64,000 nt of DNA from NCBI RefSeq assembly GCF_014643595.1, contig NZ_BMJT01000007.1, positions 1 to 64,000 on the forward strand, given 5' to 3'. The position numbers and the translations under genes are program-made. The notes beneath the pieces were generated by a model, which was not told where the DNA came from, did not search any database, and saw only the letters and a program-made list of their open reading frames with translations. This document shows, in pieces, positions 53,009 to 63,452 of this stretch (position 1 is its first letter; each line of letters starts with the position of its first letter). Source of the DNA: Lysinibacillus alkalisoli. GTDB taxonomy: Bacteria; Bacillota; Bacilli; Bacillales_A; Planococcaceae.

Positions 53009-55636
53009 TTAAATAGATTTGACGTATTCGTAAACGGATTGTAATGCAGTTGGTAATGCTTCCGCATCTTTTGCACCTGCCATTGCCATATCAGGGCGGC
53101 CGCCACCTTTACCTCCACATTGCTCTGCTACATACTTCACCAAATTACCTGCGTGGTATTCCTTACCTGCTAAATCACTTGTCACACCCGCACAAAGCAT
53201 CACTTTATCACCAGCTACAGCGCCTAGTACAATAACAGCTTGTTCCATTTTAGCTTTTAAGTCATCCATCATTTGACGTAATTGATTATTATCTTTTGCT
53301 TCTACTTGTGTTGCCAACACTGTAACATCACCCATTTTTTGAGCTGCGTCTAGCACTGCACCTGCTTGAGCATTTGCGATTTTTTGTGATAATGACTCAT
53401 TCTCACGTTGTGCTTCTTTTAACTCTGACTGAATAGCTACTACACGTGTCACCACATCTTTTGTCGTTTTTGCTTTTACTAACTGCGCAGCTTCTTCTAG
53501 CACATGTTGTTCTTCTTTTACTTGTTCATATGCACCTTTGCCTGTTACAGCCTCAATGCGTCTTGTACCTGCACCAATACCGCTCTCAGATACGATTTTA
53601 AAGAAACCAATCTCTGATGTACGCTTAACGTGTACCCCACCACATAATTCAATCGAATAGTCATCAACTGCGACAACACGCACAACGTCGCCATACTTTT
53701 CACCAAATAGTGCCATAGCTCCCATTGCTTTTGCTTCATCAATCGCTTTATTTTCAATAACTAAAGCAATATCATCCCATATTTTCTCATTCACTACACG
53801 TTCAATTTGTTCTAATTCCTCTTTGGTTACAGCGCCAAAATGCGAGAAGTCGAAACGCAAGCGGTCTGGTCCTACATATGAACCTGCTTGGTTAACATGT
53901 TCGCCTAATGTATCTTTTAACGCACGCTGTAATAAGTGTGTAGCTGTATGGTTTTTAATCGTCTTATTACGTTCCTTGCGATCAACTTGTGCTGTAACGG
54001 TATCTCCAACATGCATTTCGCCAGAAAGTATTATAACGGTGTGTAGATTTTGACCATTCGGTGCTTTTTTCACATCTTTCACTTGTGCTTGACATGCATC
54101 ATTCACAATGACACCAGCATCTGCAATTTGGCCACCTGACTCTGCATAAAACGGTGTTGTGTCTAACACAACTAATACTTCTTGCCCTTCTGATGCCACT
54201 TGCACGGCTTCGCTACCTGCTACAATGGCAGATACTACTGTCTTAGTCGTCAATGTATCATAGCCTACAAATGATGAGTTTTGTGTTAAATTAGCTAACA
54301 CTTCCGACTGCACTTGCATAGAGTCCACATCTTGACGTGCAGCACGAGCACGCTCACGCTGCTGTTCCATTGCTTTTTCAAATCCGTCATGGTCTACAGT
54401 CATATCTACTTCTTCCGCATATTCTTCCGTTAATTCTACAGGGAAGCCATACGTATCATATAAACGGAAGGCATCTTCACCTGGGATGAAGTTGTGCCCT
54501 GCCTCTTTTTGTGCCTTTACAACATCATTAAAAATAGCTAAACCACCATCTAATGTTTCGTGGAAGCGCTCTTCTTCATTCTTTATGACACGTTGAATAA
54601 ATGCTTCTTTTTCTGTTACTTCTGGATAGAAGTCTACCATGATCTCTCCAACTGTTGGCACTAACTCAAACATAAATGGCTTTTCAATTCCTAAATGCTT
54701 CGCATAACGTACAGCACGACGCAATAAGCGACGTAACACGTAACCGCGCCCTTCATTTGAAGGTAATGCCCCGTCACCCACAGCAAATGCTACTGTGCGA
54801 ATATGGTCAGCAATTACTTTAAACGCAACATCTTGCTCATCAGATTCACGATACTTTTTATCTGATATTTTTTCTACTTGTTCAATGATTGGCATGAATA
54901 AGTCTGTATCAAAGTTTGTTGGCACATCTTGTACAACAGAAGCCATGCGCTCTAAGCCCATACCTGTATCAATATTTTGTTTTGGTAGTGGTGTGTAGGT
55001 GCCGTCTGGATTATGGTTAAACTCTGAGAATACTAAATTCCAAATCTCTAAATAACGTTCATTTTCTCCACCTGCATATAATTCTGGGTCTGTTAAGTCA
55101 TTACCATAAGCCTCCCCACGGTCATAGAAAATTTCGGAGTTTGGACCTGATGGACCTTCACCAATATCCCAAAAATTACCTTCCAAACGAATAATACGTT
55201 CTTCTGGAATGCCAATGTCATCTTTCCAAATATCATAAGCCTCTTGGTCTTCTGGATGCACAGTAATCGATAATTTTTCAGCATCAAAGCCCATCCATTT
55301 TTTATCCGTTAAAAACTCCCAAGCATATTGAATGGCTTCTTTTTTAAAGTAGTCCCCAATAGAGAAGTTGCCTAACATTTCAAAGAAAGTATGATGGCGC
55401 GCTGTTTTACCTACATTTTCAATATCATTTGTACGTATCGACTTTTGTGCGTTTGTAATACGCGGATTATCTGGAATAACACGACCATCAAAATATTTTT
55501 TTAATGTAGCTACGCCTGAGTTAATCCACAGTAGTGAGGCATCATCAATAGGCACTAAAGGTGCTGACGGCTCAATTTGATGTCCTTTTTCCACAAAGAA
55601 GTCTAAATATAATTTACGTATTTCTGCTGCTTTCAT
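53009..55636 (-). CDS. alaS: Alanine--tRNA ligase
   Basis: 875 residues, normal length. Class II catalytic core with [20 protein letters not shown] at the start, motif 2 region [20 protein letters not shown] (in part), and motif 3 [20 protein letters not shown]. The editing domain has [11 protein letters not shown] and CGGVHV for zinc, and the C-terminal domain has [14 protein letters not shown]. It is preceded by a T-box and a consensus promoter, so it is induced when tRNA-Ala is uncharged. Confidence 0.98.
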   Translation of the reverse strand: MKAAEIRKLYLDFFVEKGHQIEPSAPLVPIDDASLLWINSGVATLKKYFDGRVIPDNPRITNAQKSIRTNDIENVGKTARHHTFFEMLGNFSIGDYFKKEAIQYAWEFLTDKKWMGFDAEKLSITVHPEDQEAYDIWKDDIGIPEERIIRLEGNFWDIGEGPSGPNSEIFYDRGEAYGNDLTDPELYAGGENERYLEIWNLVFSEFNHNPDGTYTPLPKQNIDTGMGLERMASVVQDVPTNFDTDLFMPIIEQVEKISDKKYRESDEQDVAFKVIADHIRTVAFAVGDGALPSNEGRGYVLRRLLRRAVRYAKHLGIEKPFMFELVPTVGEIMVDFYPEVTEKEAFIQRVIKNEEERFHETLDGGLAIFNDVVKAQKEAGHNFIPGEDAFRLYDTYGFPVELTEEYAEEVDMTVDHDGFEKAMEQQRERARAARQDVDSMQVQSEVLANLTQNSSFVGYDTLTTKTVVSAIVAGSEAVQVASEGQEVLVVLDTTPFYAESGGQIADAGVIVNDACQAQVKDVKKAPNGQNLHTVIILSGEMHVGDTVTAQVDRKERNKTIKNHTATHLLQRALKDTLGEHVNQAGSYVGPDRLRFDFSHFGAVTKEELEQIERVVNEKIWDDIALVIENKAIDEAKAMGAMALFGEKYGDVVRVVAVDDYSIELCGGVHVKRTSEIGFFKIVSESGIGAGTRRIEAVTGKGAYEQVKEEQHVLEEAAQLVKAKTTKDVVTRVVAIQSELKEAQRENESLSQKIANAQAGAVLDAAQKMGDVTVLATQVEAKDNNQLRQMMDDLKAKMEQAVIVLGAVAGDKVMLCAGVTSDLAGKEYHAGNLVKYVAEQCGGKGGGRPDMAMAGAKDAEALPTALQSVYEYVKSI

Positions 55637-55654
55637 GTTTATTCCTCCTTAAAT

Positions 55655-55886
55655 TTCACAAAAAAACCCCACCCCATGTAAGGGGCGAGGATTCATCGCG
55701 GTACCACCCTAATTTACAACAAATGTTGCTTCTTAGCCATGCGTAACGTGCATGAACGACAGCGTTTAACTGCAAACTCAGGAGTAGCTATTATACAGTA
55801 TTATTGTAAGGTTTTTTCAGCCTAGAAACCTCTCTCTACGACAATGCATGCTGTTTTTTTCTCCATCATTGTTATTTTACATATAT
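55655..55886 (-). promoter_or_regulatory. T-box riboswitch of alaS
   Basis: The T-box sequence AGGGTGGTACCGCG is exact on the minus strand (55697-55710). It is followed by the terminator stem CCTCGCCCC/GGGGTGGGG (about 55665-55688) and TTTTTTT. Upstream is about 170 bases of structured leader for stem I. A GCT at 55786-55788 (minus sense) could be the alanine specifier, but I have not folded the RNA. Uncharged tRNA-Ala would stabilise the antiterminator and switch alaS on. Confidence 0.95.
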
Positions 55887-55891
55887 TCGTC

Positions 55892-55920
55892 ATTATAAAA
55901 AACATTATATAACGTGTCAA
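55892..55920 (-). promoter_or_regulatory. Consensus promoter of the alaS T-box
   Basis: On the minus strand TTGACA (55915-55920), 17 bp, TATAAT (55892-55897): an exact sigma-A promoter. The -35 overlaps the stop codon of the upstream EAL gene. Confidence 0.88.
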
Positions 55921-57611
55921 CGCTTTGATTGATAAGTTACGTGTCCTTGATGCAACAATAAATAAGAGAATTCTTTTACTGGTACTGGTTTACTAAAATA
56001 GTAACCTTGTAAATAGTCACAACCAAGACGTGCTGTTTCTCTAAGTTGTTCAAGTGTCTCAATACCTTCTGCTACGACTAGCATATTTAAGCGATGTGCG
56101 AGTTGGATTAAAGCAGCCGTTACTTCGCGACTTGTGGCATCTGTTTCGATGTGACTAATCATAGAACGGTCAAGTTTTAGTACATGTGGTTTAATATCCA
56201 AAATTTTAGAAAATGACGAATAACCTGTACCAAAGTCATCTAATGAAATGTTAACACCAATTGCACGTAAAGCCTCTACTGTATTCAAAAAAACTTTTTT
56301 CTGTGTAATAGCGACTGTCTCAGTAATTTCAATCGTTAAGGCATCGGCTGGTAATTGATATTGTGCAATCTTTTGTGCCACAATCATCGCTAAATCTTCA
56401 CTAAAAAGCTGTACGGGTGACATATTTAAAGAGGCTTTAATGCCATAACCTGCTTGATGCCACTGTGATAATTGTTCACATACACCTGCTATAATCCATT
56501 CGCCAAGCGACACAATCAATCCCGATTCTTCTAGCGCAGGAATAAACTCTTGTGGTGATACAGTCCCCCACACAGGATGAATCCAGCGAATCAATGCTTC
56601 ACCTGCTACAATATGTTCCGTCTTAGCACAGACAATAGGTTGATAATATAACTCAAATTGTGATTGCTCAATAGCTGTAACTAGTTCTTGACGTAGCGTA
56701 AAAGCGCGGTAAGCGGCTACACTTGAATGCGGCGCATAAATTTCAAAGGCCGCTTCCTTTTTATGCTTTGCTAACTGCAAAGCTTGTGACGCTGCTAAGG
56801 ATAATTGTTTGAATGTCTCGCCCGCTTCTGGAAAACAACAAGCACCTACACTCACAGCTACTTGTAACGTATAACTTTTAATCATCATCTCACCATTGAG
56901 CGTCGCTGTAATATGTGTGGCAATTTCCTTTGCTGTTGTTAAATCACAGTCATGCTTAAAAATTAAGCCAAAGGCATCCTCTTCTAATCTTGCAATAAAT
57001 GCAGCTTCTTTAACAAAGACAGTCAATAAGCGCTCTACAATACGAATGAGTAGCTGATCACCAATCTCTCGCCCTAATGTATCATTAATAGTTTTTAAAT
57101 CATGAACATCAATCTTATAAAATAAAAATGGCCTTCTTTTCGTACGATTTACTAAACGTTCAACATAGCGCTCTAAACTACGTTGATTAGGTAAATGTGT
57201 TAAAGGGTCTCTTGTTGATTCGTCCAATTCCAAGTAATGTTTTCGTTTTAATTTTGTAATATCAATAAAATTAATTAACACATGGCTATCATAGTTACAA
57301 GCTTGTAATGTAATATGGCGCCACACATCACTCGCATCTCTAAATCTCACTTCCCCTTGTAATTGACTGACTTCTTGATTGGTTAGTTTTGTGAAATATT
57401 TTGCAATATCTTCACGATCTTTTTCATGCATATACGTTAAAATACTTTTGCCAAGCATACTTTGTTCTTTGTAGCCAAAGACTTTTGAAATCGTTGTATT
57501 TTGATAACGAATATAGCCTGCCTTATCAAGCATAATAATACACTCAATCGAATAATCTTTAATGCCTTTTATCCAGCTGGCTTCTTCATTGTCAAATAAC
57601 CTTTTATCCAC
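55917..57611 (-). CDS. PAS-GGDEF-EAL domain protein, probable c-di-GMP phosphodiesterase
   Basis: 564 residues. A PAS domain (about 20-125, with KAGYIRYQNTTISKVFGY and DVWRHITLQA), then a GGDEF-type domain (about 140-295) whose active site reads RLEEDAF in place of RxGGDEF, so it should not make c-di-GMP. The EAL domain (about 310-560) is intact: GEALIRW, SLNMSP, EITETV, DDFGTGYSSF, KLDRSMI and VAEGIETLEQ. I predict hydrolysis of c-di-GMP controlled by the PAS domain, with the GGDEF part perhaps binding GTP as a regulator. No membrane segment. Start is GTG 57611, after GAGGTG. Confidence 0.92.
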   Translation of the reverse strand: MDKRLFDNEEASWIKGIKDYSIECIIMLDKAGYIRYQNTTISKVFGYKEQSMLGKSILTYMHEKDREDIAKYFTKLTNQEVSQLQGEVRFRDASDVWRHITLQACNYDSHVLINFIDITKLKRKHYLELDESTRDPLTHLPNQRSLERYVERLVNRTKRRPFLFYKIDVHDLKTINDTLGREIGDQLLIRIVERLLTVFVKEAAFIARLEEDAFGLIFKHDCDLTTAKEIATHITATLNGEMMIKSYTLQVAVSVGACCFPEAGETFKQLSLAASQALQLAKHKKEAAFEIYAPHSSVAAYRAFTLRQELVTAIEQSQFELYYQPIVCAKTEHIVAGEALIRWIHPVWGTVSPQEFIPALEESGLIVSLGEWIIAGVCEQLSQWHQAGYGIKASLNMSPVQLFSEDLAMIVAQKIAQYQLPADALTIEITETVAITQKKVFLNTVEALRAIGVNISLDDFGTGYSSFSKILDIKPHVLKLDRSMISHIETDATSREVTAALIQLAHRLNMLVVAEGIETLEQLRETARLGCDYLQGYYFSKPVPVKEFSYLLLHQGHVTYQSKR

Positions 57612-57927
57612 TGAGTCACCTCACTATTCCCTTTTATCTCCATCTCATTTTTGTTAATTTTCTGTTCCTTTATCACAGTATAAAAGTAGGATGAAAAATT
57701 TTCATATCATTTAAGCACAAAAGACTAAACAACAAGATAAAAACAGTAAATTTCAATGATTTTATTCCGTATCTACGCATTAAACTGTACTTTTTTTATT
57801 TACTGTTCTTATAAAACATAGGAATTAGTTACTGCTATGATTTATGTTATCATATCATAGCGAAAAACGTGAGCAAATTCTTTTCAATATTTTTTTAGCG
57901 TCATTCATTTAACTGCATAAAAAATAG
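57612..57927. other. AT-rich intergenic region between capA-like and EAL genes
   Basis: About 315 bases without a gene that I can support. It should carry the promoter of the EAL gene; a GATGAAAAATTTTCAT dyad (about 57689-57704) is the only structure I noticed. Confidence 0.35.
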
Positions 57928-57949
57928 TGAAGTATGATCATACTTCACC
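57925..57949 (-). terminator. Terminator of the CapA-like gene
   Basis: GTGAAGTATGATCATACTTCAC (57928-57949) is a perfect 22-bp palindrome and is followed by TATTTTTT on the minus strand, 20 bases after the stop codon. Confidence 0.85.
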
Positions 57950-57968
57950 GTTTATCCTATTGTACAAT

Positions 57969-59117
57969 TTACCAACTCGGCAAGCCAAGATGTTGTTCTA
58001 CCATAGAGGTATGCCAACCTTGACGGTCACCAACTTGTGCCAAAGGTTGCACAATAAATTGTTTATTCGTCGTTTGTACTACTGTTGTTGGATAAAAATA
58101 AGCTTGTGGAAATGTAATTGTACTTTTATTCTCTCTTGTTGTCTTGCTCACTTCCACTTTGGCAATACCACCTACATTTGTACCTGCCCATGGTTGAGCC
58201 GAATAGAAATTACCTAGTGAATAATATACGGGCTTGCCATTCACCCATTCAAATGATTGTAAAACATGTGGGTGATGCCCAAAAATAATATCTGCTCCTG
58301 CATGGGTAAAACGTGTAGCTAATTGCTTTTGTTGTGCGTTAGCTACAGTGCTATATTCTGTACCCCAGTGTAGTGAGAGTACAATAACATCCACTTGAGC
58401 ACGCAATTTTTCAATATCTCGTATGACTTGTTCTTCATCTAAATAAGAAATAATATATTCATAACCTTGAGGGTATGCTGTTTTGTACTGGTTTGTCCCA
58501 TATGTATACGCTAGTACAGCTATTGATATATCATTTACTTGCATGATACGTGCTGTATTTTTATCCTCAGGTGATAAAAAAGCACCTGTATAAGGCATGT
58601 GATAATGCTGTAAATGTTCAATTGCAGTTATGGCTTGTTGTGGCCCGTAGTCAAGCGTATGGTTATTAGCAATTGTCATAAAATCAACGCCACTTATTTG
58701 TAAATCTCTAATAATGTGAGATGGGCTATTAAATTTAGGATAACCACTTAACGCAAAGCGTTGTCCAGCAGGCATGGACTCTTGATTCGCTAATAAAAAA
58801 TCTACGGATTGCATCGCCTGTTGCACAGGCGCAAAAGCCGTTTGATATTCCGTATACAAATAAAGAGGATGATGTAATAATACATCGCCAATCATGCCAA
58901 TTGTTGTAGGAGAGGTAGATGTGGTGATTCGTTCAGTCTCCGTTACTTTCATCGTGGCGGACTTTTTTGGTGATGATGTTTCCTCATCTACAATTTCATG
59001 GGTAAACCATACATCAAAATCAATATAACTTGCTACAGCAATGGTTGTTGTGCAAATCGCCATAATAAACAACATAAAAACCATTACTAACTTAGCACCA
59101 TATGTCACTTTCATCAT
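57969..59117 (-). CDS. CapA family protein (poly-gamma-glutamate synthesis type)
   Basis: 382 residues. One N-terminal membrane helix (LVMVFMLFIMAICTTTIAVA), then an extracytoplasmic calcineurin-like phosphoesterase domain of the PGA_cap type with metal motifs TIGMIGDVLLHHPLY, TIANNHTLDYG, LSLHWGTEY and IFGHHPHVLQ. Relatives help make or anchor capsular polyglutamate, but no capB/capC genes are nearby, and several CapA-like proteins act on other envelope polymers. The second of two tandem ATGs is equally possible as start. It follows the deacetylase gene by 63 bases across a terminator. Confidence 0.88.
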   Translation of the reverse strand: MMKVTYGAKLVMVFMLFIMAICTTTIAVASYIDFDVWFTHEIVDEETSSPKKSATMKVTETERITTSTSPTTIGMIGDVLLHHPLYLYTEYQTAFAPVQQAMQSVDFLLANQESMPAGQRFALSGYPKFNSPSHIIRDLQISGVDFMTIANNHTLDYGPQQAITAIEHLQHYHMPYTGAFLSPEDKNTARIMQVNDISIAVLAYTYGTNQYKTAYPQGYEYIISYLDEEQVIRDIEKLRAQVDVIVLSLHWGTEYSTVANAQQKQLATRFTHAGADIIFGHHPHVLQSFEWVNGKPVYYSLGNFYSAQPWAGTNVGGIAKVEVSKTTRENKSTITFPQAYFYPTTVVQTTNKQFIVQPLAQVGDRQGWHTSMVEQHLGLPSW

Positions 59118-59144
59118 ACATTCCCTTTTCTTTTATTTATACAT

Positions 59145-59180
59145 AGAGAAAGGTTAGGTTGATAACCAACCTAACCCTTT
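59145..59180 (-). terminator. Terminator between the deacetylase and CapA-like genes
   Basis: AAAGGTTAGGTTG (59149-59161) and CCAACCTAACCCTTT enclose ATAA. The minus-strand tail is only TTTCT, so termination may be partial. Confidence 0.65.
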
Positions 59181-60869
59181 TTAAAATGGTGAGACCATAC
59201 GTTTATATTGCGCTAAATTAACTGCTTGTGTCGAATATACACGTTTAATCATATATGGATTCTCGAATGGTGAATTATAGCCTTCACGTGTAGTGAATGC
59301 TAAATCAAAACCTGCTTGACGTACAAGTTGTACAGTTGTGTTATTGAATTGACCAAATGGATAGGCAAACGCCCTTGAGCCTTGAGGCAAAGAGTTAATG
59401 TTTTTACGCAAGTCCTCGAGTAATTGGGCATTAGATACCGTTAATACATTACTAGTTTTACCATTAATTAAATTATGCAAGTTATTCGTATGACCTTCAA
59501 ATGTAAAAATATCACTCATATCTCGTGTATCTTGCCAATTCAATGCTTGTAATAAATTAGGGCTAAATTTTTGTTGTAAACTAGCGTCATTATTACGTTG
59601 TGTAATTAAAAATTGAGCTGCTTTAAAGCCATGTTGTTTTAAAACAGGATAAGCATAATGTTTCGTTGAGAGTAGACCATCATCAAATGTAATTACGACT
59701 GCATAGGCAGGTAAAGTAATCTCTTGACGTAAATAACGACGGAAATCCTCTAATGTCACTGTCTCAAAGTTAGCCGTTTTTAAGTAATTCATTTCACTGC
59801 TAAATTGTTCAGCTGAAACGGTAGTACTTTTATTACGGAAATAACCTAAATCTTTATTAGGTAGTACATGGTGATACATTAATACGGGCACACCACGGTC
59901 TTTATTCACTTTTGTATTATGAATATAACCTTCTCTACCACCGAATGATACGATATACCACTGTCCCTCTGTGCGCAACACAGGATAGCGGCGGTTGGTA
60001 TCCAATTTAGCAAAGGCATTTAACTTACCATTACGACTCGCATAAATGGTATTTGTTGTTGGCCCTTTAGGTATGATAAATTGTTTAGATACACGTGTGT
60101 CGTCTTTAAAGTTTTCGTTCGACTTATTAATTTCTTTTACATGCTTTTTATTCATGTATAAGTAAGTTTTACCCCAGCGAATCTTTACATATTTATCTGT
60201 ATATTGGTCTGGTGCATCTACTATTTGTAATTGTGTACCTTTGTAAAAGTTGACCATTTCCATTGGCTTATTGCCTCGACGTAAATCAGTTGCCGGTGCA
60301 TAACTCGTTGTCTCTACTAAACTTAGTTTACCTGTACCTGTTGGGGTTGTTGGTTTCGTTGGGGTTGTCGTTCCTTTTTCCACTTGCACTTTAGAGTTAT
60401 GAATAAAGCCTAAACGACCGTTAAGCTCGATACCATACCAAGCGCCCATCACACTGTAAATAGGATATTTTTGCCCTGCTAGTATTTTAGCAAATGGCAC
60501 TAAATGAGGTGCTTGTGTTTTATTATCGTGTACATCTATTGTACCTGTAAATATTAATTGATCCTTTACTGTAGCAAGTGCTGCAGCATCATTTTTATAC
60601 GATACGTTGTTTACTCGCTTCGTATAGGATTTCGCTACATAACCATAATAATTTGCCCATCTAATCTTCCACCAATTAGCACCAAAATCGGATTCAATTT
60701 TAAATGTCTCACCTGGTAATAAGCGTCCTACCTCAACTAAAGCGCCAGAACGATTATCATATACAGGTACTTCTCTTGTTACTTCAAATGCAGCTGGTGC
60801 TGCCTCAACTGTCTTTCCCATGCCCAACATAAAGAGTGCAATAAGCAGTAATGGTACTAATTTTTTCAA
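59181..60869 (-). CDS. Secreted polysaccharide deacetylase with SH3 domains
   Basis: 562 residues. Signal peptide (LKKLVPLLLIALFMLGMG, cut after VEAAPA or so), then three or four bacterial SH3-like repeats (about 30-340; WWKIRWANYYGYVAKSY, WYGIELNGRLGFIHNSKV, WYIVSFGGREGYIHNTKV), which bind cell wall, and a NodB deacetylase domain with VPVLMYHHV, VVITFDDGLLS (metal Asp) and FEGHTNNLHNL. It probably removes acetyl groups from peptidoglycan or another wall glycan. The start is TTG 60869, six bases after GGAGGGAG that lies in the end of recD2, so it is coupled to recD2. Confidence 0.9.
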   Translation of the reverse strand: MKKLVPLLLIALFMLGMGKTVEAAPAAFEVTREVPVYDNRSGALVEVGRLLPGETFKIESDFGANWWKIRWANYYGYVAKSYTKRVNNVSYKNDAAALATVKDQLIFTGTIDVHDNKTQAPHLVPFAKILAGQKYPIYSVMGAWYGIELNGRLGFIHNSKVQVEKGTTTPTKPTTPTGTGKLSLVETTSYAPATDLRRGNKPMEMVNFYKGTQLQIVDAPDQYTDKYVKIRWGKTYLYMNKKHVKEINKSNENFKDDTRVSKQFIIPKGPTTNTIYASRNGKLNAFAKLDTNRRYPVLRTEGQWYIVSFGGREGYIHNTKVNKDRGVPVLMYHHVLPNKDLGYFRNKSTTVSAEQFSSEMNYLKTANFETVTLEDFRRYLRQEITLPAYAVVITFDDGLLSTKHYAYPVLKQHGFKAAQFLITQRNNDASLQQKFSPNLLQALNWQDTRDMSDIFTFEGHTNNLHNLINGKTSNVLTVSNAQLLEDLRKNINSLPQGSRAFAYPFGQFNNTTVQLVRQAGFDLAFTTREGYNSPFENPYMIKRVYSTQAVNLAQYKRMVSPF

Positions 60870-60870
60870 G

Positions 60871-63222
60871 TTAATCTCCCTCCATAAATTGATAAGGCGT
60901 GCTATCCCCCATACCAATCATAGGGTCTATATGCATATAATTATCGCCATCTAATAACGCATTGTCCATCGTCACTGCTACTTCTTCATCTTGTGCTTCA
61001 ATAAATGCTAAACGAGCAGTTAAACTTGTTCTTCGCATTAGGTTATCGGATTTCGTTAAGCCTTTAGCAAATGCCTCTTGACTACCACATAAAATAAGGA
61101 ATTTTTGAGCACGTGTAATACCTGTATAAATAATATTACGATTTAACATGCGACCATACTCCCATAAAATCGGCATAATGACAGTTGCAAACTCTGACCC
61201 CTGCGCTTTATGAATAGAGCAACAATATGCGAGGGTGAGCTGATTTAAATCCGCACGTTCATATGTCACTTCTACACCATTGAAGTTAACGATGAGTTGT
61301 TCTTTCTTATCTTGCGTCTCCTTAGCTAAAATAATGTGCTGTACGCGCCCCATATCCCCGTTAAACACATTGCTCTCTGGCTGATTAATCAGTTGCAATA
61401 CTTTGTCCCCTACACGATAAATTGTGTCACCATACTTTACTTCTTTTGGCTTATCTGTAGTGCGAGGGTTCACTAAAGCTTGAATGTCTTTATTTAATTG
61501 GTCAATACCTGCCTCACCGCGGTACATAGGGGCTAACACTTGAATATCATCAATCGACTGCCCCGTCTCTAATGCGCGTTTAATAATACGCGTTACACGG
61601 TTGGAGACCTCATCATATTGCGCAGGTATAAAGGAGCGATCAGGCTTTTTATCTGCGATATCTAATGGCATCTCACCATTTTTAATTTGGTGTGCTAACT
61701 GAATAATAGTAGAGTGACTGGCTTGTCTAAAAATTTCTGTCAATTCTACAACAGGGATTTGTTGACTCAATAATAAGTCACGTAAAATTTGACCCACACC
61801 AACAGATGGCAATTGGTCTTCATCACCTACAAAAATCACTTGCATACCAGAAGGCACCGCTTTTAATAGCTGATGGGCTAGCCAAGTATCTACCATGGAA
61901 AATTCATCTACAATTAGCAACTGCCCTTTAATATCACGTTCCGTCTCCTCATCTTCCTCTTGACCTGTAAAACCTAACAAACGGTGAATTGTCATAGCAG
62001 GTAACCCTGTGGACTCTGCTAATCGTTTCGCTGCTCTGCCTGTTGGGGCAGCTAACAAGATAGGATAAGGTTTATCGGTATATTTTTTAGGGTCTAAAGA
62101 TAACTTATGCAGTTTGGCATATGTTTCAACAATGCCTCGTACAACTGTTGTTTTACCAGTACCCGGGCCTCCTGTTAAAATCATAATGGCTGAATTCACA
62201 GCTGTTGCAATAGCACTGATTTGGGTTTTGGCATACGTGACTTGCAATGCCTCTTCCACTTCACCAATCGCGAGATGAATATCACTATTCACAAGATGAT
62301 CACGCTCTTCATGCTCCACTAATAATTGAATGATTTTATGCGCCACACCAAGTTCTGCATAATAAAGGCTTGGCAAATAAATACGGGTTTCTTCTTGGCA
62401 AAGGACACTTTCAGTCAATAATACATCTAGTTGCTTGTTTAGTGCTGTATCATCATTCACTTTAGCAATGTGTTGTGCCTCTTGTAACACATCTTCACGT
62501 TCTGCATAAATATGACTTGTGCCGTTTAGTTGATGTAGCGCTGTAATAATGGCTGCTTGTAGACGGATTGCACTATCTTTAGCAATGCCTAGATGATGGC
62601 CAATAGCATCTGCTTTATCAAAACCAATGCCCTTTACTTCTTGTACCAAAATATAAGGGTTATCGGTAATGATTGTTAATGCTTCAGCACGATATTTTTC
62701 ATAAATACGCATGCTATCTTTATTACCAACACCTAAAGCTTGTAATTTAACCAATATATGGCTAACACCAATATTATCTTGAATAACTGTAACAATCAAA
62801 TCTTTTTTTTCATCTGACAAGCGAGGTACACGGTCCAAAACAGAAGGATCATCTAAAATGCGCTGTAAAACATCCTCACCTACATGTTGCACAATACTCT
62901 CTGCTGTTTTTTCGCCAATACCTTTAAATAAATCACTCGACAAATAACGAATCAAACTTGTTTTTGTAGTAGGCAATTGTTTTTCTACATTTGTTGCTGC
63001 AAATTGTTGCCCATACTTAGCATGTACAGTTGGTTGCCCACTAAAACGATACGTTTCACCATCTTCTAGTTGAATGAGTTGACCTGTAATACGCATCTCA
63101 TCTTTTGCTGTTATGCCTTCACAATTTGTTTCTGTCACACGGACAGAAAGCACACTGTATAAATTATCCGCATTATAGAAAAGAGTGCGTAATACTTCAC
63201 CTACAACATAGTAATCTAGCAT
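60871..63222 (-). CDS. recD2: ATP-dependent RecD2-type DNA helicase
   Basis: 783 residues. RecD2 is a 5'-3' helicase acting outside RecBC in repair and replication. The N-terminal OB-like and helix-hairpin-helix parts (LFKGIGEKTAESIV, VKGIGFDKADAIG) precede the helicase core: Walker A LTGGPGTGKTTVV near residue 345, Walker B LLIVDEFSMVD, VFVGDEDQLPSVG, and late YCCSIHKAQGSEFATVI with YTGITRAQKFLIL. The position beside the TPR gene yrrB is as in B. subtilis. One base separates its stop from the next TTG start. Confidence 0.96.
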   Translation of the reverse strand: MLDYYVVGEVLRTLFYNADNLYSVLSVRVTETNCEGITAKDEMRITGQLIQLEDGETYRFSGQPTVHAKYGQQFAATNVEKQLPTTKTSLIRYLSSDLFKGIGEKTAESIVQHVGEDVLQRILDDPSVLDRVPRLSDEKKDLIVTVIQDNIGVSHILVKLQALGVGNKDSMRIYEKYRAEALTIITDNPYILVQEVKGIGFDKADAIGHHLGIAKDSAIRLQAAIITALHQLNGTSHIYAEREDVLQEAQHIAKVNDDTALNKQLDVLLTESVLCQEETRIYLPSLYYAELGVAHKIIQLLVEHEERDHLVNSDIHLAIGEVEEALQVTYAKTQISAIATAVNSAIMILTGGPGTGKTTVVRGIVETYAKLHKLSLDPKKYTDKPYPILLAAPTGRAAKRLAESTGLPAMTIHRLLGFTGQEEDEETERDIKGQLLIVDEFSMVDTWLAHQLLKAVPSGMQVIFVGDEDQLPSVGVGQILRDLLLSQQIPVVELTEIFRQASHSTIIQLAHQIKNGEMPLDIADKKPDRSFIPAQYDEVSNRVTRIIKRALETGQSIDDIQVLAPMYRGEAGIDQLNKDIQALVNPRTTDKPKEVKYGDTIYRVGDKVLQLINQPESNVFNGDMGRVQHIILAKETQDKKEQLIVNFNGVEVTYERADLNQLTLAYCCSIHKAQGSEFATVIMPILWEYGRMLNRNIIYTGITRAQKFLILCGSQEAFAKGLTKSDNLMRRTSLTARLAFIEAQDEEVAVTMDNALLDGDNYMHIDPMIGMGDSTPYQFMEGD

Positions 63223-63338
63223 ATTAACAGCTCCCTTCTACACTTTGCTTATTATAACAAAGCTTGTTTACTGTTGCTATGCTACAAATGAATATGTTGT
63301 ATTTTTTTAAAGCATGCAAACTACATAATCCGGCAATT

Positions 63339-63361
63339 AATGTTATGATAAGCATAACATT
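63339..63361. promoter_or_regulatory. 9-bp inverted repeat between recD2 and a divergent small gene
   Basis: AATGTTATG (63339-63347), 5 bases, CATAACATT (63353-63361). A dyad of this size with no T-tract could be an operator for either divergent gene; no regulator is implied by the sequence. Confidence 0.45.
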
Positions 63362-63452
63362 AGCAAATGTATTTTAACCCCTCACTATACAAACGTTTAA
63401 GTGGAAGAAATAGTTTGTTAAAAAAAACTTTTTTTGAAAGGTCGGGTCATCC

